Shown: piece by piece, positions 34,465-43,737 of the stretch | Layout: every line of letters starts with the position of its first letter | Numbering within the stretch: position 1 is the stretch's first letter | Assembly (NCBI GenBank): GCA_002389045.1 | Contig: DGNS01000002.1 | Span: forward strand, 132,631-196,630 | Length of the DNA: 64,000 nt | Direction: 5' to 3' | Origin: Thiotrichaceae bacterium UBA4486 | GTDB lineage: Bacteria; Pseudomonadota; Gammaproteobacteria; Eutrophobiales; Eutrophobiaceae | Translations under genes and position numbers: made by a program | Notes under the pieces: model-generated | Seen by the model: only the letters and a program-made list of their open reading frames with translations | Databases searched by the model: none | What the model was told of the DNA's origin: nothing

Positions 34465-35204
34465 TGAGATCCTGCTTTTTCGTCATTGCCTTGCTGTTGT
34501 TGCCATTGACGGTCCAGGCACAACCCGGCATGGATATCGTAACAATCGCCGGTGATGAAGGTGGCGTGCAGACCTACACGCTGAGTATCCAGATCCTGTT
34601 ATTGATGACGGCGCTGACACTGTTGCCGGCCGGTCTGCTCATGATGACCTCTTTTACCCGTATCATTATTGTTCTGGCCATACTCCGCCAGGCGCTGGGT
34701 ACGGCGCAGTCGCCCAACAACCAGGTATTGATTGGACTGTCACTGTTTCTGACCCTGTTCATCATGGGGCCGGTGTTTGAACAGGTCTATACAGTCTCGG
34801 TAAAACCCTACATGGAAGAGGACATCGGCTTCAACGAAGCCGTGGCACTGGCTTCCACGCCATTGCGTGAATTCATGATCGGACAGACACGCGAGACAGA
34901 CATCGGGCTGTTTTCGGAAATTGCCGGAACGGGGGAATTCGCCAGCGCCGATGAGGTGCCATTCTCGTTACTGGTTCCGGCGTTTGTCACCAGCGAACTG
35001 AAAACCGCATTCCAGATCGGTTTTCTGATCTTCATACCTTTTCTGATCATCGATCTGGTGGTGGCCAGCGTGCTCATGTCCATGGGTATGATGATGCTCT
35101 CGCCGTTGATCATCTCCTTTCCATTCAAACTCATGCTGTTTGTCCTCGTGGACGGCTGGGCCCTGATCATGGGCACCCTGGCCGGCAGCTTTTATTTTGC
35201 CTGA
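34461..35204 (+). CDS. fliP: Flagellar type III export gate protein FliP
   Basis: FliP forms the core of the export gate with FliQ and FliR. A cleavable signal peptide (MRSCFFVIALLLLPLTVQA) is followed by four membrane segments. Family signatures include MTSFTRIIIVLAILRQALG, PNNQVLIGLSLFLTLFIM, and the LLVPAFVTSELKTAFQIGFLIFIPFLIIDLVVASVLMSMGM region. Length is 247 residues. It overlaps fliO and precedes fliQ by 15 bases. Confidence 0.97.
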   Translation: MMRSCFFVIALLLLPLTVQAQPGMDIVTIAGDEGGVQTYTLSIQILLLMTALTLLPAGLLMMTSFTRIIIVLAILRQALGTAQSPNNQVLIGLSLFLTLFIMGPVFEQVYTVSVKPYMEEDIGFNEAVALASTPLREFMIGQTRETDIGLFSEIAGTGEFASADEVPFSLLVPAFVTSELKTAFQIGFLIFIPFLIIDLVVASVLMSMGMMMLSPLIISFPFKLMLFVLVDGWALIMGTLAGSFYFA

Positions 35205-35219
35205 CCCGGGGAGAAAGCG

Positions 35220-35489
35220 TTGACACCGGAACTCATCGTCAATATCGGGCAAAACGCACTCTGGCACCTGACCATCCTGCTGGTTCTGTTACTGGTGCCG
35301 GCTCTGATCGTCGGTGTGCTCATCAGCATGTTCCAGGCGGCGACACAGATTAACGAAATGACTCTGAGCTTCATACCGAAATTGCTGATCACTCTGCTGG
35401 TGATGGTGTTTGCCGGTCCCTGGATGGTCAACCTGATGACCGATTTCACATTGCGGCTGTTCATGGAAATACCGGATTTGATCGGCTGA
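35220..35489 (+). CDS. fliQ: Flagellar type III export gate protein FliQ
   Basis: FliQ is a two-helix export gate subunit of 89 residues. The sequence TPELIVNIGQNALW and the second helix with IPKLLITLLVMVFAGPWMV are typical. The start is a TTG at 35220, unusual but supported by a strong GGGGAG ten bases upstream and by exact alignment to the normal FliQ N-terminus. A perfect 20-bp hairpin follows the gene. Confidence 0.95.
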   Translation: MTPELIVNIGQNALWHLTILLVLLLVPALIVGVLISMFQAATQINEMTLSFIPKLLITLLVMVFAGPWMVNLMTDFTLRLFMEIPDLIG

Positions 35490-35516
35490 TGGCCGGCCCT
35501 TTATTAATGGAAACGG

Positions 35517-35562
35517 AGGCAGGCATCCGGTTACGGCATGTCCCGTAACCGGATGCCTGCCT
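35517..35562. repeat. Perfect 20-bp hairpin between fliQ and fliR
   Basis: AGGCAGGCATCCGGTTACGG (35517-35536) pairs base for base with 35543-35562 around a six-base loop. There is no T-run after it. It fills most of the 112-base fliQ-fliR gap in an operon where other gaps are below 20 bases. Confidence 0.9.
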
Positions 35563-35601
35563 GCTAATGAACTCCCTGGTAACTATCAATGATCAAGCTG
35601 T

Positions 35602-36372
35602 ATGACCATAACCTCACTGCAACTGGTGGAACTGATCGAACTCTGGCTGTGGCCGTTCTTTCGCATCGCCGGGTTATTGATGACCGCCCCGATTATCGGC
35701 ACGCAAAGCGTGCCCTTGCGGATCCGGCTGGGCATCGCCATCGCGGTGACCTGGGTCATCGTGCCGGTGATTCCCGCGCCCCCCGTGATCGATCCCTTGT
35801 CGTTCGACGGTGTGCTGACCACCTTGCAGCAGTTGCTGATCGGCGTGGCCCTGGGATTGACCGTGCGCGTGGTCTTCGTGGTCCTGGAAATGGCCGGCCA
35901 GGCCATCGGTCAGTTGATGGGACTGATGCTGGCTTCCATGGTGGATCCGCAAAATGGTAACCAGGTGCCGATCATCGGCCAGTTTTACCTGTTACTGGCT
36001 ACATTGCTGTTTCTGGCCGTGGATGGGCACCTGCTCATGATTGCCGCGGTGGCTGAAAGCTTTCACTGGTTGCCTGTAGGCAGCGGCGGGATACAACCGG
36101 ATCGGTTAATGGACCTGGTCAACTGGGCCGGCGTTGTGCTGGCCACGGCTGTGCTGATTGCGCTGCCGGCCATGGTCTCGATGCTGGTGGTGAACCTGGG
36201 ATTCGGCATCATGACCCGTGCAGCTCCGCAACTGAACATTTTCGCAGTGGGCTTTCCCGTCATGATCATCATCGGAGTGATCGTCATTATGCTGTCACTG
36301 GAAGGCTTCGCTCCGCACATGATACGTATATTCAATGACGCCATCGCCATGATGCCGGTGCTGGTGAACTAG
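35602..36372 (+). CDS. fliR: Flagellar type III export gate protein FliR
   Basis: FliR completes the FliPQR gate. The 256-residue protein has about six hydrophobic segments and signatures FFRIAGLLMTAPIIGTQSVPLRIRLG and GQAIGQLMGLMLASMVDPQNGNQVPI. An in-frame TGA at 35590 makes the ATG at 35602 the first possible start. No Shine-Dalgarno is evident before it, so translation may be weak or depend on the upstream hairpin. flhB starts 11 bases after its stop. Confidence 0.95.
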   Translation: MTITSLQLVELIELWLWPFFRIAGLLMTAPIIGTQSVPLRIRLGIAIAVTWVIVPVIPAPPVIDPLSFDGVLTTLQQLLIGVALGLTVRVVFVVLEMAGQAIGQLMGLMLASMVDPQNGNQVPIIGQFYLLLATLLFLAVDGHLLMIAAVAESFHWLPVGSGGIQPDRLMDLVNWAGVVLATAVLIALPAMVSMLVVNLGFGIMTRAAPQLNIFAVGFPVMIIIGVIVIMLSLEGFAPHMIRIFNDAIAMMPVLVN

Positions 36373-36383
36373 GACACAAACGC

Positions 36384-37523
36384 ATGGCCGAAGACCGCGA
36401 CGACAGCCAGGAACGAACCGAGGATGCGACCGACAAGCGCCAGCAGGATGCGCGTGAAAAAGGTCAGATCTCGCGTTCGCGCGAACTCAATACCATGGCC
36501 GTGCTCATGGGCAGCGCTACCATCCTGTTCATGTTCGGGCAGACGATGATACAGAGCCTGATCAACATCATGCGTGATGGCTTTGTTATCGAGCGCGAGC
36601 GTCTGTTCAGCCAGGAAACCCTGGTCCGCGAACTGTTCAACGCAACCGGCGACATGATGGCGGGCCTGGCGCCGTTTCTCATCGGCGTGACCCTGATTGC
36701 CATGCTGGCGCCGCTCGCCGTGGGTGGCTGGCTGTTCAGCGCCGAGGCGGTGAAGCCGAAACTGGAAAAGCTGGATCCTATCGCCGGCAGCAAACGGATC
36801 TTCGGTGTGAACAGCCTGATGGAACTGCTCAAGGCGCTGGCCAAGTTTACAGTCATCATCGGTGTGCTGGTGATCCTGCTCTGGTACCGCACCGATGACT
36901 TGCTGCGTATGGGCCGTGGGGGTCTCAACCCGTCACTGGTCAATGCCGCAAATTTCATGCTCTGGTCATTCATGATCATCAGCTCAGCCACTATATTGAT
37001 CGCGGTCGTCGATGTGCCGTTCCAGTTCTGGCATCACAAACGCCAGTTGAAAATGACCAAACAGGAAGTGCGCGATGAAATGAAGGATACGGAAGGCAAG
37101 CCGGAAGTGAAATCACACATCCGCGCCATGCAGAAGGAACTTGCCAACCGGCGCATGATGGACGATGTGCCAAATGCCGACGTGATCGTCACCAACCCGA
37201 CGCATTATGCCGTGGCACTGGCCTACGACCGTGACGGCGCCGGTGCGCCACGGGTTATTGCCAAGGGCAAGGACATCGTGGCGGCCCGTATCCGCAGTGT
37301 CGGCGCGCAACACGGCATTGTCCTGTTTTCATCACCGTTGCTGGCGCGGGCGTTGTTTCATACTACAAAAATCGGTCATGAGATCCCTGAAGGCCTGTAC
37401 GTCGCCGTGGCCCAGGTGCTGGCCTATGTTTACCAGTTACAGGCCAGTCGCAGCCGCCGCGATCCGGGCACGCCGCAGCCGCCGCGGGATCTGCCCATTC
37501 CCGATGATATGAGGTACGACTGA
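36384..37523 (+). CDS. flhB: Flagellar export switch protein FlhB
   Basis: FlhB switches export from rod/hook to filament proteins. The cytoplasmic N-terminus is highly charged (DDSQERTEDATDKRQQDAREKGQ), four transmembrane helices follow, and the cytoplasmic domain carries the autocleavage site N271-P272-T273-H274 (TNPTHYAVAL). GIVLFSSPLLARALF and GLYVAVAQVLAYVYQL are conserved C-terminal motifs. Length is 379 residues. flhA begins two bases after the stop. Confidence 0.97.
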   Translation: MAEDRDDSQERTEDATDKRQQDAREKGQISRSRELNTMAVLMGSATILFMFGQTMIQSLINIMRDGFVIERERLFSQETLVRELFNATGDMMAGLAPFLIGVTLIAMLAPLAVGGWLFSAEAVKPKLEKLDPIAGSKRIFGVNSLMELLKALAKFTVIIGVLVILLWYRTDDLLRMGRGGLNPSLVNAANFMLWSFMIISSATILIAVVDVPFQFWHHKRQLKMTKQEVRDEMKDTEGKPEVKSHIRAMQKELANRRMMDDVPNADVIVTNPTHYAVALAYDRDGAGAPRVIAKGKDIVAARIRSVGAQHGIVLFSSPLLARALFHTTKIGHEIPEGLYVAVAQVLAYVYQLQASRSRRDPGTPQPPRDLPIPDDMRYD

Positions 37524-37525
37524 TC

Positions 37526-39628
37526 ATGGCGGTTTTACAGGGCGTCCTCGGCAACTATTCAGAACAGATGCAGCGCAGCGGTCTGGGTTCACCGATCCTG
37601 GTGATGGTGATCCTGCTGATGATGGTGATCCCGCTCGCACCGTTTGCCCTGGATATGCTGTTTACCTTCAACATCTCCCTGTCACTGGTGGTATTGCTGG
37701 CGGTGATTTACAGCCGCCGTCCGCTGGATTTCGCCGCGTTTCCCACCGTGTTATTGATAGCGACCCTGCTGCGTCTCAGTCTGAACGTTGCCTCCACCCG
37801 TATCGTACTGCTTGATGGTCATACGGGTTCGGATGCCGCCGGACAGGTGATTCATGCCTTCGGCGATTTCGTGGTCGGCGGAAATCATACCGTCGGTTTC
37901 GTGGTGTTTATCATCCTGGTCATTATCAATTTTGTCGTCGTCACCAAGGGCGCCGGCCGAATCTCCGAGGTCAGTGCCCGCTTTACCCTGGACGCCATGC
38001 CCGGCAAGCAGATGGGCATAGATGCCGATCTGAATGCCGGCATGATCACGGCGGACGAGGCCAGGTTGCGCCGCCAGGAAATCGCCCAGGAATCGGATTT
38101 CTACGGTTCCATGGATGGCGCCAGCAAATTTGTCCGGGGTGATGCCACGGCGGGTATTCTCATACTCATTATTAATATCATCGGAGGCCTGGCCATCGGT
38201 ACCCTGCAACACGGTCTGCCGCTGGGCGAGGCCGCGCAGGTCTACACATTGTTGACCATCGGTGACGGCCTGGTGGCGCAGATCCCGTCACTGTTACTGT
38301 CGACCTCGGCCGCGATCATGGTCACCCGGGTATCAACCAACACGGACATGGGCGAGCAGATCATCAGTCAGCTTTTTCACAACCCCAAAACGCTGGTTGT
38401 AACCGGCGGCATGATCGGTCTTATCGGCCTCATCCCCGGCATGCCGAACATTGCCTTTTTGATCCTGGCCGGCCTTTGTTGCGGTGGCGCCTGGTTTGCG
38501 CAGCGGTCCCGGCAGCAGGCTGAAGCCGCAAACGTTGAAGAGGAACCGTTACCGGAACCGCAGACAGAGGAACGGGAACTCAGCTGGGAAGACATCGAAC
38601 AGGTAGACACCATTGGTATGGAAGTCGGTTACCGGCTGATCCCGCTGGTGGACAGGAATCAGGGTGGGCAGTTGCTGGATCGCGTCAAGGGTGTGCGCAA
38701 GAAATTGTCACGTGAACTGGGTTTTCTGATCCCTTCGATACATATTCGCGACAATCTTGATCTCGAGCCGAATTCCTACCGGCTGACCGTCATGGATGCC
38801 ACGGTTGCCAAAGCCATGGTCCAGATTGACAACGAACTGGCGATCAATCCCGGTCATGTCATGGGTGAATTGCCGGGACAGATGTCAAAGGATCCTGTAT
38901 TTGGCCTGGATGCGATCTGGATCAATCCCGGTGATCGTGAACATGCCCAGTCACTCGGCTATACCGTGGTTGACAGCAGCACCGTGATTGCGACGCATCT
39001 CAGCCAGACGCTTCAGGATCACGCCCATGAACTGCTCGGTCATCACGAAATACAGGAAATGCTGGACCGTTACGAAAAGCAGTCACCGAAAGTGCTCGAA
39101 GATCTGATTCCGAAAGTGATCCAGCCGGGTGTGCTGGTCCAGGTCATGCGCAACCTGCTGCGTGAAAATATTCCCGTCCGTGATACCAAGACCATCATCG
39201 AAACCATTGCCCAGCACGCCGAACGTACCCAGGACCCTGAAACGCTGACGGTTCTGGTACGCATCGCACTCGGCCGGCTGATCGTCGAACGGGTGGCCGG
39301 TCAGGAGGATGAAGTGCCCGTGATCACGCTTGAGGGATCGCTGGAACAGTTATTGCAACAAAGCATTCAGGTGTCCGGTGAGGGCAGCGTGATTGAACCG
39401 AGGCTGGCGCAACGCCTGATCGGCTCATTGCAGGAGGCGGCAGAGCGGCAAGAAGTTGCCGGTCAACCCACCATCCTGCTGGTGCCGGACAACCTCAGGC
39501 AGATGCTGTCCCGGTTTGTCAGACATCATGTGCCACGGCTGAGCGTGTTGAGTTTCAGCGAGATACCGGAAGATAAACAGTTGAAGATTGTAGCTACGGT
39601 GGGTGTTGACCAGGATAAACCGGCTTAG
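37526..39628 (+). CDS. flhA: Flagellar export protein FlhA
   Basis: FlhA forms the nine-fold export ring that receives chaperone-substrate complexes. The N-terminal half has eight transmembrane helices and the conserved FHIPEP-type loop region (LLRLSLNVASTRIVLL, RISEVSARFTLDAMPGKQM, DADLNAGMI, RRQEIAQESDFYGSMDGASKFVRGDATAGI). The cytoplasmic half from about residue 345 carries the four subdomains. Length is 700 residues. It is close-spaced after flhB, so the fliL operon may run through into flhA-flhF. Confidence 0.97.
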   Translation: MAVLQGVLGNYSEQMQRSGLGSPILVMVILLMMVIPLAPFALDMLFTFNISLSLVVLLAVIYSRRPLDFAAFPTVLLIATLLRLSLNVASTRIVLLDGHTGSDAAGQVIHAFGDFVVGGNHTVGFVVFIILVIINFVVVTKGAGRISEVSARFTLDAMPGKQMGIDADLNAGMITADEARLRRQEIAQESDFYGSMDGASKFVRGDATAGILILIINIIGGLAIGTLQHGLPLGEAAQVYTLLTIGDGLVAQIPSLLLSTSAAIMVTRVSTNTDMGEQIISQLFHNPKTLVVTGGMIGLIGLIPGMPNIAFLILAGLCCGGAWFAQRSRQQAEAANVEEEPLPEPQTEERELSWEDIEQVDTIGMEVGYRLIPLVDRNQGGQLLDRVKGVRKKLSRELGFLIPSIHIRDNLDLEPNSYRLTVMDATVAKAMVQIDNELAINPGHVMGELPGQMSKDPVFGLDAIWINPGDREHAQSLGYTVVDSSTVIATHLSQTLQDHAHELLGHHEIQEMLDRYEKQSPKVLEDLIPKVIQPGVLVQVMRNLLRENIPVRDTKTIIETIAQHAERTQDPETLTVLVRIALGRLIVERVAGQEDEVPVITLEGSLEQLLQQSIQVSGEGSVIEPRLAQRLIGSLQEAAERQEVAGQPTILLVPDNLRQMLSRFVRHHVPRLSVLSFSEIPEDKQLKIVATVGVDQDKPA

Positions 39629-39673
39629 AAAGAAATTTGCTGATAATGATAAACAACAGGATTACAGACTGAG

Positions 39674-40912
39674 ATGAAAGTACGCAGGTATTTTGCCAGT
39701 GATATGCGCCAGGCCCTGAAAATGGCCAGGGAACAACTGGGGCCTGATGTCGTGATCCTCTCCAACCGCAAGGTGATGGGAGGTGTGGAACTGCTGGCTT
39801 CCGACGATTATGACCCGATGGTCATGGCCGGACGCAGCGGGCAATCGGTTTCCCTGGCAACGCCGGGCACACAGTCGCCGGTAGTCGATGAGTCACCGGC
39901 CATGACCTTTGATGATCATATCAAGGGAGCCGGGTTTACGACGGTGATGGATCAGGATGAATCCATGCAACAGATGCAGGCGGAGATACGATCCCTGCGC
40001 CGGTTACTGGAGCAGCAGATGTCCGGCCTCGCATGGAACGACTATGGCCGCAGTCATCCGCTCTGGGCCGGAATATTGAGACGATTTGGACAACTTGGAC
40101 TGGAACCGGAACTGGCCCGCTCCATCGTCGAACAGATACCACAAAACACCGAAACGCAGCGGGCCTGGCGCATGGCGCTGGCCTACCTTAGTTACCGAAT
40201 ACGGATCGCCAACGACGGTTTATTGACACCGGTGAATGCCGTGGCCTTTGTCGGTGCTTCCGGTGCCGGCAAGACCACCACACTGGCCAAACTGGCCACA
40301 CGCTTCGTAATGCAGCACGGCAATGACAATATCATCCTGGCAACCACGGATTTTTATCGCATCGGTGGCCGTGATCACCTGCGTGGCTACGGCCGCATAC
40401 TCGGTGTGCCTGTACGCACCCTGCAAAACGCCAATGATCTTGGCGTGCTGCTGGACCGCTATTACGGTGAAAAACTGATCTTGATCGATACGGCCGGACT
40501 CAGTCCCAGGGACGCGCGCCGATCCGAACAATTATCCATCCTCCAGGCCGGTCAGTCGCGGTTAAAGATCTGCCGGGTGTTATCCGCCAACAGCCAGTTA
40601 TCGGTATTGCAGGAAAGCGCGCAAAAGACACCCGTACTGGTCCAGAACCAGGCCATTATCACCAAGCTGGATGAGGCCAATACCCTGGGTCCGCTGTTGT
40701 CCGTGGTGATCACCGCCAACCTGCAGGTCAGTTACCTGAGTGACGGGCAGAAGGTTCCGGATGATCTCAGCAAGGCTGAATCGCACAACCTGGTCTCACG
40801 CGCCATTGCCTGTATGAAACAGAAGCAGGAAGCATTGCAGTCCAGCGAGACCATTGAACAGCAATATGGAAAGTCGATCATGACACAACCCGGTGAGTTA
40901 CATGAACACTGA
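39674..40912 (+). CDS. flhF: Flagellar placement GTPase FlhF
   Basis: FlhF is an SRP-type GTPase that places the flagellum at the cell pole. It has a basic N-terminal domain (KVRRYFASDMRQALKMAREQLGPDVVILSNRKV), a linker with a coiled segment (MQQMQAEIRSLRRLLEQQM), and the G domain with P-loop GASGAGKTTT near residues 193-202, ATTDFYRIGGRDHLRGYGRILGVPV and LIDTAGLSPRD. Length is 412 residues. Its 3' end overlaps flhG. Confidence 0.95.
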   Translation: MKVRRYFASDMRQALKMAREQLGPDVVILSNRKVMGGVELLASDDYDPMVMAGRSGQSVSLATPGTQSPVVDESPAMTFDDHIKGAGFTTVMDQDESMQQMQAEIRSLRRLLEQQMSGLAWNDYGRSHPLWAGILRRFGQLGLEPELARSIVEQIPQNTETQRAWRMALAYLSYRIRIANDGLLTPVNAVAFVGASGAGKTTTLAKLATRFVMQHGNDNIILATTDFYRIGGRDHLRGYGRILGVPVRTLQNANDLGVLLDRYYGEKLILIDTAGLSPRDARRSEQLSILQAGQSRLKICRVLSANSQLSVLQESAQKTPVLVQNQAIITKLDEANTLGPLLSVVITANLQVSYLSDGQKVPDDLSKAESHNLVSRAIACMKQKQEALQSSETIEQQYGKSIMTQPGELHEH

Positions 40913-41762
40913 ACATTCAAAAAAACACCTTACAAATACCAGGGTCATCGCCGTGACCAGCGGCAAGGGCGGTGTGGGCAAGACCAATGTCTCCATCAAC
41001 CTGGCCCTGAGCCTGTCCGGACTCGGACACACGGTTACCTTGCTGGATGCCGACCTCGGTCTGGCCAATATTGATATCCTGCTTAACCTGCGGCCCCTGC
41101 GTAATCTCTCGCATGTGATCGAGGGAGAGTGCGAACTCGCCGACATCATCATACCGGGTCCGCTCGGCATACGCATCATTCCGGCCTCGTCCGGTGTGCG
41201 GATGATGTCCAACCTGGATGTGCGGCAACAGGCGGCGCTGATTCATGCGTTCGGCGATTTACACAATGATACCGATATCCTGGTTGTGGATACCTCTGCA
41301 GGTCTTGGCGATGGTGTAATCAACTTCTGTGCGGCGGCGCATGAAGTTCTGCTGGTGGTCTGTAATGATCCCGCCTCGGTGGCCGATGCCTACGCCATGA
41401 TCAAGGTCCTGCACAATGACTACGGGGTGCAACGCATGCGTATCCTCGCCAACATGGTCCATAAATCCGGCGAGGGTCGCCAGGTGTTTGAACGGCTCGG
41501 ACTGGTGTCCCGGCGTTATCTCGATGTCGTGCTCCACTATTGCGGTGCTGTTCCGCATGACCCGCTGCTGGTCAAGGCCATTCGTAACCGCCAGCCCGTC
41601 GTTGCTGCCTATCCGGGTGCTCCCTCGGCGATGGCATTCAAGGATCTGGCTACTATCGCCGATAAATGGGAGAGGCCCGGTGCGGCAAATGGCCGGCTGG
41701 AATTTTTCGTAGAACGGCTGTTGCAGTATCAGCCGGAAAACCTGCAGAAGGTGCTGCCATGA
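40902..41762 (+). CDS. flhG: Flagellar number regulator FlhG (FleN), MinD/ParA-type ATPase
   Basis: FlhG limits flagellar number and restrains FleQ. The deviant Walker A motif reads SGKGGVGKTN, followed by LLDADLGLANIDILL and the DTSAGLGDGVINF switch. I prefer the ATG at 40902, after GGTGAG, giving 286 residues; a GTG nine bases upstream is possible. It overlaps flhF by 11 bases and ends in an ATGA overlap with fliA. A sigma-28-like sequence lies inside its 3' end. Confidence 0.94.
   Translation: MNTEHSKKHLTNTRVIAVTSGKGGVGKTNVSINLALSLSGLGHTVTLLDADLGLANIDILLNLRPLRNLSHVIEGECELADIIIPGPLGIRIIPASSGVRMMSNLDVRQQAALIHAFGDLHNDTDILVVDTSAGLGDGVINFCAAAHEVLLVVCNDPASVADAYAMIKVLHNDYGVQRMRILANMVHKSGEGRQVFERLGLVSRRYLDVVLHYCGAVPHDPLLVKAIRNRQPVVAAYPGAPSAMAFKDLATIADKWERPGAANGRLEFFVERLLQYQPENLQKVLP
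41636..41665 (+). promoter_or_regulatory. Possible internal sigma-28 promoter ahead of fliA
   Basis: A perfect GCCGATAA -10 element (41658-41665) inside flhG is preceded by TTCAAGG with a spacer one base longer than ideal. It lies about 95 bases before fliA and could allow FliA to raise its own expression. Coding constraint may explain the match by chance. Confidence 0.3.
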
Positions 41763-42511
41763 GCGAGCTGGCGGTCTACCTGGAAACGGCCAGGGGCGAT
41801 AGTGCCATTGACCAGAATCAACTGGTTGAAAAACATGCCTCGCTGGTCAAACGAATTGCCTATCACCTGATGGGACGGCTCCCTTCAAGTGTACAGGTGG
41901 AAGACTTGATACAGTCGGGAATGATCGGATTGCTTGAAGCAGCCAGAAATTACGATGCTACACAGGGTGCCAGCTTTGAAACCTATGCCGGCATTCGCAT
42001 CCGCGGTTCCATGCTGGATGAGATCCGCAAGGGGGACTGGGCGCCGAGGTCGTTGCACAGAAAGGTTCGGGAAATTGCCCAGGCCGTTCACCAGATTGAA
42101 TCCGAGACCGGCAGGGATGCACGTGACAGTGAAGTGGCGGCGCGCCTGAACATGGGTCTCGATGAGTATCATCATGTGCTGCAGGATGCGAGCAATCACC
42201 AGATCATGAGTCTGGAGGATTTGCCCAGCAAGGAAAACAGCATGGCCGACGGGCTTTCCGAGAGGATCCCCGGACCTTGCGAGAACCTGGAAAATGAAAG
42301 CCTGCGGCAGATTCTGGTGCAGGCAATGGCCAGTCTGCCGGAGCGCGAACGCCTGGTGATGTCACTTTACTACAATGAAGAGCTCAACCTGCGCGAAACC
42401 GGCGAAGTGCTGGGCGTCAGTGAGTCCAGGGTATGCCAGATACATGCACAGGCGCTGATCAGATTGCGCTCGAGAATTTCAACCATTGTGGATATTGAAG
42501 ATGAATTCTGA
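41759..42511 (+). CDS. fliA: Flagellar sigma factor FliA (sigma-28)
   Basis: FliA directs transcription of flagellin and other late genes. Regions 2 to 4 are present: HLMGRLPSSVQVEDLIQSGMIGLLEAARNY, FETYAGIRIRGSMLDEIRKGDWAPRS, and the C-terminal helix-turn-helix LPERERLVMSLYYNEELNLRETGEVLGVSESRVCQIHAQAL. I use the ATG at 41759 (250 residues), overlapping flhG by four bases. The fliC promoter matches its recognition sequence. The anti-sigma factor FlgM is not in the window. Confidence 0.96.
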   Translation: MSELAVYLETARGDSAIDQNQLVEKHASLVKRIAYHLMGRLPSSVQVEDLIQSGMIGLLEAARNYDATQGASFETYAGIRIRGSMLDEIRKGDWAPRSLHRKVREIAQAVHQIESETGRDARDSEVAARLNMGLDEYHHVLQDASNHQIMSLEDLPSKENSMADGLSERIPGPCENLENESLRQILVQAMASLPERERLVMSLYYNEELNLRETGEVLGVSESRVCQIHAQALIRLRSRISTIVDIEDEF

Positions 42512-42571
42512 TTTGAATACCGGTTATCGCCCGATTGTTATCGGATCGGTGAAAATTACAGGAGGCAGCTT

Positions 42572-42964
42572 GTGAATAAAAACATGAAGATCCTGATTGT
42601 GGATGATTTCTCAACCATGAGAAGAATCATCAAGAATCTGCTCAGAGACCTCGGTTATACCAATATGGCGGAAGCGGATGATGGAATTACAGCGCTGCCC
42701 ATGCTGCAGAACAGTAATTACGATTTCCTGGTGACCGACTGGAATATGCCGGGTATGCAGGGAATCGACCTGCTCAAGGCTGTGAGAAACGATCCGAAAC
42801 TGGCCGGATTGCCGGTGTTGATGGTCACCGCGGAATCCAAACGTGATCAGATCGTCGAGGCAGCACAGGCCGGTGTCAATGGTTATATCGTAAAACCATT
42901 TACCGCCGCTACCCTGAAGGAAAAAATTGACAAGATTTTCGAACGTATCGAAGCCGCAGCCTGA
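42572..42964 (+). CDS. cheY: Chemotaxis response regulator CheY
   Basis: CheY, phosphorylated by CheA, binds FliM to change rotation. The 130-residue receiver shows the acid pair Asp11/Asp12, phospho-acceptor Asp56 (VTDWNMPGMQG), Thr in MVTAESK and Lys in YIVKPF. The start is a GTG at 42572, with AGGAGG seven bases upstream. cheZ follows after 18 bases. No sigma-28 promoter was found in the short gap after fliA, so readthrough from fliA is likely. Confidence 0.97.
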   Translation: MNKNMKILIVDDFSTMRRIIKNLLRDLGYTNMAEADDGITALPMLQNSNYDFLVTDWNMPGMQGIDLLKAVRNDPKLAGLPVLMVTAESKRDQIVEAAQAGVNGYIVKPFTAATLKEKIDKIFERIEAAA

Positions 42965-42982
42965 TATACAGGGAGCTGAATA

Positions 42983-43732
42983 ATGACAATAACCGCAGCC
43001 GAAGACCTGGGATACTCCGTAGACGAAAGACTGGAACTGGCCAGATCATTGATAACTCACCTCGAGGCCGGCAACGAGGATGACATCAACAGTATTATCA
43101 ACAAACTTTATACCGACAAGGAGCAGACCCTGTTCCAGGAGATCGGCAAACTGACCCGGCAGTTACATGATGCGCTGGGAACCTGCCGTAACGATGAGCG
43201 TATTACCTCACTGGCTGAACGTGATATGCCGGATGCCCGTGAGCGATTGCGCTATGTGCTGGCTAAAACCGACGAATCCGCGCACAAGACACTGGGCGCC
43301 GTGGAATCCGCTTTGCCGCTGTCAGAGCAGCTGATGTCCGATGCAGGATTGATGACCCGTGAATGGGAACGCTTTAAAAGACGTGAAATGAGCGCGGAAG
43401 ATTTTCGTCAGCTTTCAAAAAAACTGGAAGCGTTTTTACAAACCGTCAATACCAGTACACAGCAAATCAATGAACGTCTCTCCGAGATCATGATGGCCCA
43501 GGATTACCAGGATCTGACCGGCCAAATTATCGGCCGGGTGATAAGCATAGTGGAAGAAGTCGAGCAGGGACTGGTGGGCATGATCCAGCACCGTAGCCAG
43601 CCTGATAGTGTCGGCAGACAGGAAGGCCCGGATATTACCGTGGAAGGCCCGCGTATTCATTCCGATAACAGGCCGGACATGGTTCAGGGACAGGATGATG
43701 TCGATGACCTGCTGTCAAGCCTGGGATTTTAA
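42983..43732 (+). CDS. cheZ: CheY-P phosphatase CheZ
   Basis: CheZ dephosphorylates CheY. The 249-residue helical protein carries the catalytic segment IMMAQDYQDLTGQIIGRVI, including the conserved Asp and Gln, and ends in the CheY-binding tail VDDLLSSLGF. It follows cheY closely. A MITE-like element lies between its stop and cheA. Confidence 0.95.
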   Translation: MTITAAEDLGYSVDERLELARSLITHLEAGNEDDINSIINKLYTDKEQTLFQEIGKLTRQLHDALGTCRNDERITSLAERDMPDARERLRYVLAKTDESAHKTLGAVESALPLSEQLMSDAGLMTREWERFKRREMSAEDFRQLSKKLEAFLQTVNTSTQQINERLSEIMMAQDYQDLTGQIIGRVISIVEEVEQGLVGMIQHRSQPDSVGRQEGPDITVEGPRIHSDNRPDMVQGQDDVDDLLSSLGF

Positions 43733-43737
43733 ACAAG

